Notes under the pieces: generated by a model
The model's input: the letters and a program-made list of their open reading frames with translations, nothing else
Database searches by the model: none
Told to the model about the DNA's origin: nothing
Part shown: piece after piece, positions 16,283 to 22,654 of the stretch
How the letters are laid out: the number at the start of each line of letters is the position of its first letter
Position numbering within the stretch: position 1 is the stretch's first letter
Position numbers and translations under genes: made by a program
Origin: a bacterium
GTDB lineage: Bacteria > Zhuqueibacterota > Zhuqueibacteria > Residuimicrobiales > Residuimicrobiaceae
Direction of reading: 5' to 3'
NCBI GenBank assembly: GCA_012523655.1
Contig: JAAYTV010000586.1
Location: forward strand, 1-24,565
DNA length: 24,565 bases

Positions 16283-17231
16283 AAAAAAATGGATCGGTTG
16301 GAGCAAGATCCTGGTCGCGTTGTGCGTGCTGGGGTTGCTGATTCACCGGATCAGTTGGATCGATCTGCGCAATGCGGTGGTGAACGCACAGCACGGCTGG
16401 ATCACAGCCGCTCTGATTCTTCTGGCGCCCAATCTATACTGCCAGTTCAAACGATGGCAGCTTATCGTAAGACAATTTGAGGCGGCGATCTCTGCAAAAG
16501 AAGTTGTCCGCTCGCTGTTTGCCGGCATCACCCTCGGTCTGATCACGCCGGGCCGGATCGGAGATCTGGGCCGCACGGTGTTCATCCCCGGCGCTGACTG
16601 GTTGGGCCTGATGGGCCTGATGCTGATCGAAAAATGGTATGCGCTGCTGGTGGTTTATTTCGCCGGCTTGTGGGGCCTGCTCCCCTTTCTGCGCGCCACA
16701 TTGCGCCCGGAGCTGTGGGTTCCAGTGGAGACCACCGGATTGGCACTGGTACTGGCCGGCATCGCTCTGGCGCTGCATCCTGCCTTTCTCAACTATGTGC
16801 TTAAGCGGTTCAACAGCTCCGGCAAACACAAACGACTGCACCAGGTTCTCAACGGCGTCACCAAGTTGACGCCGCGAGTGTCGCGCTCGCTGTTGTTTTA
16901 CACCGTCGCGCAAGTGACGGTGTATCTGATGCAATTTTATCTGCTCATTCGAGCCTTTACTCCGTTGCCGCTTTGGTCCGGGCTTTCAGCGGTGGCGGCC
17001 GTCATGTGGAGTAAAACCCTGCTTCCGATTTCCCTGGGCGATTTGGGCATCCGCGAGAGTGCTTCCATCTATTTCCTCGGCAAACTGCAGGTGTCAGAGG
17101 CAGCGGCGTTCGACAGCGCGCTTTTGTTATTCGCCATCAATGTGCTTTTGCCCGCAGTGGCCGGTTTTGCCGTCCTGATGAAGAGCCGTGTGCTGCAGAG
17201 CCCAAAGGATTCAATGCAGGAACTTATGTGA
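16260..17231 (+). CDS. Flippase-like UPF0104 / LPG-synthase-type membrane protein
   Basis: 323 residues with about eight predicted hydrophobic helices, beginning with SKILVALCVLGLLIH (15-29). The family motifs are LGLITPGRIGDLGR (92-105) and LPISLGDLGIRESASI (255-270), characteristic of the PF03706/UPF0104 integral membrane family. Relatives include the membrane half of lysylphosphatidylglycerol synthase (MprF, a lipid flippase) and AglD. It overlaps the radical SAM gene by 23 bases and has no visible Shine-Dalgarno, so translation likely depends on the upstream gene. The GTG of the next glycosyltransferase overlaps its stop (GTGA). A role in moving a glycolipid across the inner membrane is an inference from family and neighbours. 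Confidence 0.88.
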   Translation: MDWPFTNKKKWIGWSKILVALCVLGLLIHRISWIDLRNAVVNAQHGWITAALILLAPNLYCQFKRWQLIVRQFEAAISAKEVVRSLFAGITLGLITPGRIGDLGRTVFIPGADWLGLMGLMLIEKWYALLVVYFAGLWGLLPFLRATLRPELWVPVETTGLALVLAGIALALHPAFLNYVLKRFNSSGKHKRLHQVLNGVTKLTPRVSRSLLFYTVAQVTVYLMQFYLLIRAFTPLPLWSGLSAVAAVMWSKTLLPISLGDLGIRESASIYFLGKLQVSEAAAFDSALLLFAINVLLPAVAGFAVLMKSRVLQSPKDSMQELM

Positions 17232-18388
17232 ACGCGGCATTCATCTACTATGGACTGATGTCGTTGTTCTACGGCATCTTTGCCCTGTGGCTCTGGGTCG
17301 GTCTGCACCGACTGCGCCGACAGCATCGCACAGCGGAGCAGCCCCGCGTCGTCGTGATCATCCCTGCGCGCAATGAGGCGAAAGACCTGGGCCGGTGCCT
17401 CGACGCCCTGCAGCGACAAAGCTACCCAACCGACCGTTACGAGATCCTGGTAGTGGATGACGATTCGTCCGATGATACAGCGGCTGTGGCTCAGGCCCAT
17501 GGCGTCCGCTGCGTTTTATCCAAGTCCCTTCCACCAGGATGGTCGCCCAAAAAAGCAGCGCTGCATCTGGGCATTCAACTCAGCCGCGCGGAGATCATTT
17601 TGACCACAGATGCGGACTGTGTGGCGCCGGCTCGATGGATTGAAACCATGATCAGCTATTTTACGGAGAAGGTCGGCGCTGTGGTGTCCTGGGTGGATAT
17701 TGAAGCCAACGGGGCTCTGTTATCCCGGCTGGAGGCCCTGGATGCCTGGTCGTTTCAAGTCGTCGGTGCAGCGGCCATCGGTCATCAACGGCCGTTCCTG
17801 GCCAACGGCGCCAATTGGGGCTATCGTCGAGCTCTGTATGAGCAGGCCGGCGGGTTTTGCGGCATCGAGGCAGCGGCTTCCGGTGACGATGATCTGTTGC
17901 TGCAGAAAATGCGGCGCCGTAAACAGCGCGTCGCTTTCGCTGACGCGCCGGACTGCCGAGTCCGTACCATCCCTTGCGGCTCTCTGTCCGCTTTTTTACA
18001 GCAACGGTTACGCTGGGCATCTAAAACCGCTCTCTATCCATTCTCCATCATTGTGCTGGAAGGGTTTATTTATCTCTATAACGCCTCCCTGCTGCTTCTG
18101 GGGATCCTGGTGTTTTCCAGACCGGCCTGGCTCTTTTTTTTCCTGGTTAAAATCATCTGCGATACCAGCCTGTTGTATCGGATCGGCACCCCGCCAGGCC
18201 GGAAAAACCTGGGCGATTTTCTCCTGGCGCAATGGTGGCAGGTGCTTTACACGCTTCTGGTCGGCTCGCTGGCCTGGCGCGGACGTTTTGTCTGGAAAGG
18301 CCGGCGCTATACTCGCGGCGAGCTGGATGGGAAAAAAGAATTTGAAAAAAGCGGGTGGTTTGATATATTTAATCACACGCAGCAGTGA
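17228..18388 (+). CDS. Membrane glycosyltransferase family 2 (copy b)
   Basis: 386 residues with a GTG start whose bases overlap the preceding stop (GTGA); AGGA lies seven bases upstream. One N-terminal helix (about 6-25) precedes the GT-A domain: VVVIIPARNEAKDLGR (41-56), LVVDDDSSDDT (74-84), TTDADC with DAD at 128-130, GANWGYRRALYE (194-205) and ASGDDDLLL (217-225). QQRLRW (258-263) keeps the complete QxxRW motif. Three hydrophobic helices follow, and the tail is charged. Copies c and d share the layout and wording, so these are paralogs by local duplication. Predicted to act at the inner membrane on a nucleotide sugar; the linkage made is unknown. Confidence 0.92.
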   Translation: MNAAFIYYGLMSLFYGIFALWLWVGLHRLRRQHRTAEQPRVVVIIPARNEAKDLGRCLDALQRQSYPTDRYEILVVDDDSSDDTAAVAQAHGVRCVLSKSLPPGWSPKKAALHLGIQLSRAEIILTTDADCVAPARWIETMISYFTEKVGAVVSWVDIEANGALLSRLEALDAWSFQVVGAAAIGHQRPFLANGANWGYRRALYEQAGGFCGIEAAASGDDDLLLQKMRRRKQRVAFADAPDCRVRTIPCGSLSAFLQQRLRWASKTALYPFSIIVLEGFIYLYNASLLLLGILVFSRPAWLFFFLVKIICDTSLLYRIGTPPGRKNLGDFLLAQWWQVLYTLLVGSLAWRGRFVWKGRRYTRGELDGKKEFEKSGWFDIFNHTQQ

Positions 18389-18410
18389 AACCCGCGGAAA
18401 GACGAGTGAC

Positions 18411-19979
18411 ATGATCAGCTGCAAAAAAATCCTCCGGCTCCTGCTTTGGGCAGCGGCCGGCCTTCTTGCCGGCACCGCACCGTCGGTCAATGTGCCGATG
18501 GATTATTGGGGCTATGCCTTTCTGGAGCGCATGGAGAGCAGAGGGCTGATCTTCAGCCATCAACTGTACGTGCGGCCTCTATCAAGAGTAGTGTTCGCCG
18601 ATCTGCTGCGTCAGGCTGCAGTACAGGCGCAACAAAAGCCGGAGCTGTTCAGTCGAACTGAGAAGAAGATGCTCGATCAGCTGCAGGGCGATTTTTTTGA
18701 CGAATTGAATCCCGCTGCAACGGAGCGCAGCCCGGAACGCCATCTGCTGACCTGGCGGGAAAAAAACAGCCGAATCCATGTCGACCTGCACGCCAACCAG
18801 ACGATCCTCTCCAATCGCGGACATCAGTATCAGCCCGACGCGCTGATCTCCGAGACCAGCGGCGGCGGCATCCTTCGCGGCACCCTGAATCAGACGGTGG
18901 GCTTTTATCTGGATGCACGCAACACCTTGACGCGCGGCAACCAAAAGGCTGAAGAACATTTCGATCCCTCTCAAGGTGCACCGGTGGTGATCGCTGGTTC
19001 CAATGTCTATCAAGATCAAGCGCTGGCCTACTGGACCTGGCAGAACACATGGCTCCGCATTCAGGCCGGGCGGGATGAGATCGCCTGGGGGCCTGGTTTT
19101 CACGGCGGCCTTTCGCTTTCCGGGAATTCGCCGGCTGCCGAATTGCTCCGTCTCAACGCTTTCTTTCGCCGCTTCTCGTTCAGCTATGTGCACGCCTTTT
19201 TGCGCAGCAACGTGGGGAGCAAGTACCTGGCAGGCCACCGGTTGGATTTCATGGTCAAGCCTGGTCTGTACCTCGGCGCCACCGAGACCGTGGTCTATGG
19301 CGGTCGCGATGTGCAATTCGCTTATCTCAATCCCATCATGCCCATTCACATCGCGCAGCATCATCTCGGCGACAGAGACAACAAAACCATGAGCCTGGAT
19401 CTGACCTGTATGCTATGGCCCGGCTTGAAACTCTACGGTGAATATTTCATCGACGATATGACCAGCACGGAAAGCCTGACCCGCTACTTTGGCAACAAGT
19501 TCGCCTTTCTCCTCGGCGGCCAACTCATCAATCCGCTGCGCATCGCTGACACCGATCTGCGCTTCGAATATGCGCGGGTGGAGCCGTATGTATATTCCCA
19601 TTATGATTCCATCAACATTTATACCCACTATAATCAGCTTATCGGCCACTGGCTGGGTCCTAATGCCGACGGCCTCTTTCTGCAGCTGGGCTGGCAGCCG
19701 CTGCGGGATTTTCGCATTGAGCTGTCTTTGCAGCAACAACGCAAAGGCGAAGGCGACGCTGACACGCGCTCCCGCCCTGAGCAGGGCGTAGAAAAAAAAT
19801 TCCTCAGCGGCGTCGTGGAGAGGCAAAAAATATTCGGCATCAACATCCGTGAACAGGTCTACCGCGATTTTTTTGTCTCCGTGCACTATCAGTACGCCGA
19901 CGTCCGTAATGTGCAACGCCGGGCAGGAATGAACTCGTTCGATCATTCAGCGCGCTTTGAACTTTACCTCAACTATTAA
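18411..19979 (+). CDS. Wzi-like outer-membrane protein (capsule assembly family)
   Basis: 522 residues from the ATG at 18411. An in-frame extension to 17700 exists but lies inside the glycosyltransferase gene and is a shadow. MISCKK followed by a hydrophobic run (about 8-21) is a signal peptide. YWGYAFLERMESRGLI and RPLSRVVFADLL (about 32-65) match the N-terminal region of Wzi-type proteins. The rest alternates short beta-strands with aromatic residues (for example LAYWTWQNTWLRIQAGRDEIAWG, FAYLNPIMP), ending in FELYLNY, a barrel-like C-terminus. Wzi is an 18-strand outer-membrane barrel and lectin that anchors capsule at the cell surface in E. coli. Here no wza, wzb or wzc is adjacent. It may bind or anchor the operon's glycan. 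Confidence 0.82.
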   Translation: MISCKKILRLLLWAAAGLLAGTAPSVNVPMDYWGYAFLERMESRGLIFSHQLYVRPLSRVVFADLLRQAAVQAQQKPELFSRTEKKMLDQLQGDFFDELNPAATERSPERHLLTWREKNSRIHVDLHANQTILSNRGHQYQPDALISETSGGGILRGTLNQTVGFYLDARNTLTRGNQKAEEHFDPSQGAPVVIAGSNVYQDQALAYWTWQNTWLRIQAGRDEIAWGPGFHGGLSLSGNSPAAELLRLNAFFRRFSFSYVHAFLRSNVGSKYLAGHRLDFMVKPGLYLGATETVVYGGRDVQFAYLNPIMPIHIAQHHLGDRDNKTMSLDLTCMLWPGLKLYGEYFIDDMTSTESLTRYFGNKFAFLLGGQLINPLRIADTDLRFEYARVEPYVYSHYDSINIYTHYNQLIGHWLGPNADGLFLQLGWQPLRDFRIELSLQQQRKGEGDADTRSRPEQGVEKKFLSGVVERQKIFGINIREQVYRDFFVSVHYQYADVRNVQRRAGMNSFDHSARFELYLNY

Positions 19980-19986
19980 GGCGCCC

Positions 19987-21102
19987 TTGGCTGCCTTCCT
20001 TTACATAGCGGTCCTGTTGACGGTTCTTTACGTTCTGAGCCTGCTCTTTATTTTCGCCGGTTTGTACCGTGACGACGCACGCAGAAGCGACCAACGCCCC
20101 CTGGTGTCGGTGATCATCGCCTGCCGCAACGAGGAGCGTCATGTGGCCCCTCTGCTGCAGGCTCTGTCGAGCCAGATCTATCCCCAGGACCGCTACGAAG
20201 TCATTCTCAGCGACGACGGTTCGACCGATGCGACGGCGGAACGGGCGTCCGCTTTCAGCCGTAAGCCGGGATGCGCAGCCGTGCGCTTGATCTCTGTTCA
20301 AGATCGGGACAAGGTGATTTCGGCCAAGAAAAACGCCCTGGCGCAAGCCATCGCGGCGGCCCGGGGTGAATTGCTGCTGTTCACCGATGCGGACTGCCGG
20401 CCTTCCCCCCACTGGCTGGAGGGTATGACAAGCCTGTTCACGCCGGAGGTCGCCATGGTGATCGGCTACTCCCCCTATGAGCTGCCTTCCCTGAACACGC
20501 CGGGATCGCGCCTGATCGCTCTGGAAGCGTTATCCCTGGCAGCGCTGGCAGCCGGGTGCAGCGGTTGGGGCCGGCCGGCAACTTGCACAGGCCGAAACTT
20601 GGGGTATCGAAAAGCCGTGTATGAGCAGGTGGGGGGATTCAGAGACATCGCCGGCTTTGTCTCCGGAGATGACGACCTGTTCTTAAAACTTGTCCTGAAA
20701 CAGAAACTGCGCGTCCGCTACGCGCTGGCGCCGGAACTGGCGGTGCCTACCTATATTCCGCCAAACGCCCGTCGCTTGATCCGGCAACGGCTGCGTCATG
20801 CGTCTAAGGGCTTTCATTACGGGCCGGTCATGACCGGCGTGCTGTTCAGCGCCTGGCTGTTTAATTTTTTGCTCCTGGCCTCGCTGGCCACTCCTTATCG
20901 CCGTTATGGTATGATCCTTTGGGCGGTCAAGGCGGCTTCGGAATTGCCGCTGCTGCTCGCCTTTGGCAGTAAAATGAAACGCCTTGCCTGTTTTACGGTT
21001 TGGCCCATCGCCGCAGTAGCGCACGTCTTTTATGTGGTGCTGTTCGGTGCGCTGGGTCCGTTTTGCCGGGTCTCGTGGAAGGAGAGCGACTCCGCCGCAT
21101 GA
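19987..21102 (+). CDS. Membrane glycosyltransferase family 2 (copy c)
   Basis: 371 residues if translation starts at TTG 19987, which has AAGG five bases upstream, lies seven bases after the Wzi stop and gives a protein aligned with copies b and d. The longer TTG start at 19957 would overlap the Wzi gene by 23 bases and has no ribosome site; no ATG is available. An N-terminal helix (about 2-24) precedes LVSVIIACRNEERHVAPL (39-56), LSDDGSTDATAE (74-85), LFTDADCRPS with DAD at 134-136, TGRNLGYRKAVYE (201-213) and SGDDDLFLK (226-234). QRLRH (267-271) has His instead of Trp. C-terminal helices follow. It overlaps copy d by four bases (ATGA). Confidence 0.88.
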   Translation: MAAFLYIAVLLTVLYVLSLLFIFAGLYRDDARRSDQRPLVSVIIACRNEERHVAPLLQALSSQIYPQDRYEVILSDDGSTDATAERASAFSRKPGCAAVRLISVQDRDKVISAKKNALAQAIAAARGELLLFTDADCRPSPHWLEGMTSLFTPEVAMVIGYSPYELPSLNTPGSRLIALEALSLAALAAGCSGWGRPATCTGRNLGYRKAVYEQVGGFRDIAGFVSGDDDLFLKLVLKQKLRVRYALAPELAVPTYIPPNARRLIRQRLRHASKGFHYGPVMTGVLFSAWLFNFLLLASLATPYRRYGMILWAVKAASELPLLLAFGSKMKRLACFTVWPIAAVAHVFYVVLFGALGPFCRVSWKESDSAA

Positions 21103-22250
21103 ATGCCTTGCCGTACATCATCGGTCTGCTCACCATGCTTTACGGTGCGATCATTATCATCTTTATCCTGGCGCTGCGTCGTCCACAGCGTCCGTCCAAC
21201 GACCAGCGCTGTTCTGTTTCGGTGATCGTCGCCGCGCGCAACGAAGAGCGCAGCATCGGCAGCCTGCTTCAGGATCTGATCGAACAAGACTATCCGGCCG
21301 AGCTGTATGAAGTGATCGTGGCCAATGACGGTTCGACGGATCGGACGACCGACATCATCTCTAACCTGGCGGCGCGCTGCCCGCAGGTGCATCTGCTGGA
21401 CATTCGCGAAACGCCGGCGGGATTCAGTCCCAAGAAGTACGCCCTGCAGTGCGCGGTGGAGAGGTCCCATGGGGAAATCATTCTGGCCACCGACGCCGAT
21501 TGCCGGGTGGGGCCGAAATGGATCTCGACCATGGTCCGCTATTTCAACCCAGATGTCGGCTTTGTCATCGGCTTTTCGCAATTCGGCCAAGCCGGGCAGG
21601 CGCAGAAGCTGGTGGAGCGATTTCAGGCGTTTGATTTCGTCACCCTGATGGGTGTGGCGGCGGCGAGCACGCATCTGGGCGTGCCGTTGGCTGCCTCCGG
21701 ACAAAACCTGGGCTACCGACGGTCGGCGTTCGATCAGGTGGACGGCTATCGCCCCATCAGCCAGCGCGTATCCGGCGATGATGTGCTGCTGATGCAGATG
21801 ATCCGAAAATATACGAGCTTTTCGATTGTGTTTGCTTCCGAGCCCGACAGCTATGCGGTCTCAGCCCCGCAACCCACATGGACGGATTTCATCAATCAAC
21901 GCAATCGATGGGCATCCAACAGCGGCTATCAGCTGCATCTCAATCCTCTTTTCTTTGCCTATCTGCTCCTCACCTTTTCCTGCAACCTTGCCCTGCTGAC
22001 CGGGGTGATCCTTACCCTTTGCGGCGTGCTTAAAGGCCCTCTGCCGTGGATCTGGATTGCCGCCAAAGGCTGGTTTGAATACTGCATCGCCCGCAGCGGC
22101 TGCCGTTACTTTCAGCGTTGCGACCTGTTGCACTGTTTTCCGTTATGGTTCATTCTGCAAATTCCCTATGTGGTTGCCGTAGGCCTCATGGGCTCCTTGG
22201 GTTTGTTTCGCTGGAAAGGCCGCAAAGGCGCAACTGAAATAAAACGCTGA
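21099..22250 (+). CDS. Membrane glycosyltransferase family 2 (copy d)
   Basis: 383 residues from the ATG at 21099, whose bases overlap the previous stop as ATGA; GGAGAG lies some 13 bases upstream. An N-terminal helix (about 5-25) precedes SVSVIVAARNEERSIG (39-54), VANDGSTDRTTD (74-85), ATDADCRVG with DAD at 132-134, SGQNLGYRRSAF (200-211) and QRNRW (267-271), a full QxxRW. The acid motif reads SGDDVLL instead of SGDDDLL. Three hydrophobic helices follow, with FRWKGRK near the end as in copy b (FVWKGRR). Last gene of the operon; a weak hairpin and T-run follow. Predicted inner-membrane sugar transferase of unknown specificity. Confidence 0.92.
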   Translation: MNALPYIIGLLTMLYGAIIIIFILALRRPQRPSNDQRCSVSVIVAARNEERSIGSLLQDLIEQDYPAELYEVIVANDGSTDRTTDIISNLAARCPQVHLLDIRETPAGFSPKKYALQCAVERSHGEIILATDADCRVGPKWISTMVRYFNPDVGFVIGFSQFGQAGQAQKLVERFQAFDFVTLMGVAAASTHLGVPLAASGQNLGYRRSAFDQVDGYRPISQRVSGDDVLLMQMIRKYTSFSIVFASEPDSYAVSAPQPTWTDFINQRNRWASNSGYQLHLNPLFFAYLLLTFSCNLALLTGVILTLCGVLKGPLPWIWIAAKGWFEYCIARSGCRYFQRCDLLHCFPLWFILQIPYVVAVGLMGSLGLFRWKGRKGATEIKR

Positions 22251-22274
22251 CCCACAATAGGGGCTGCGCTTTTT
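22245..22274 (+). terminator. Possible weak terminator of the glycan operon
   Basis: CGCTGACCC (22245-22253) pairs with GGGGCTGCG (22260-22268) over seven of nine positions, with T-T and A-G mismatches, across a six-base loop. The downstream stretch has five T (22270-22274). It overlaps the last codons of the glycosyltransferase gene. Confidence 0.35.
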
Positions 22275-22654
22275 CGTTTCAACGTGAAAGGATTAAAACC
22301 ATCAAATCCTCAAGCGGCAGCCTATACTACAGCTAAGACCAGCGCCGCCCTGCCATCTGTCTTTCTTTCTGTCGCTCTCATCTCTCTGGTTAACTCTCAG
22401 TCATATTTCCCAACCGGCTTAACTATGGATCCCTGCACAGCGGCATCAACAACGGTGGTGTTCTGTGTTGTCCACAAAAACCGTAAGCATGGTACGCATA
22501 TTGCTTATTTGCATTCGAGAAAAAGGCCGCCCTGTCAATCAAATTTGAAAATACAGAGGTTATGCCAAGCCTAAACCAAGGACCTTGCCGGAGTTGAAAT
22601 AAAGGAACGACAGAAATACTTGCAGGTGTCGTTAAAAAAAGGAAGGATTTGAGC
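22275..22654. other. Intergenic region with no supportable gene
   Basis: About 380 bases between the glycan operon and the secreted-protein gene. A 96-codon open frame (22284-22574) has no recognisable motif, and its serine/cysteine-rich composition resembles translated non-coding DNA. TCAAATTTGA at 22539-22548 is a ten-base palindrome that could be an operator. No convincing -35/-10 pair, riboswitch, tRNA or transposon end was seen. The last 20 bases contain GGAAGGA, the ribosome site of the next gene. Confidence 0.5.

Noticed and set aside
17700..18410. Upstream extension of the Wzi-like reading frame to 759 codons
   Set aside because: The extension lies in another frame inside the GT2 gene and has no family similarity, while a signal peptide begins exactly at 18411.
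22284..22574. 96-codon open frame in the intergenic gap
   Set aside because: No domain or membrane/signal logic, and an amino-acid mix like non-coding DNA. An AAAGGA-like stretch overlaps its start and does not serve as a spaced ribosome site.
22251..22654. Possible c-di-GMP or other riboswitch (AAGCCTAAACC near 22567)
   Set aside because: Only a short fragment resembles the conserved core; the remaining conserved helices and loop sequences could not be found.
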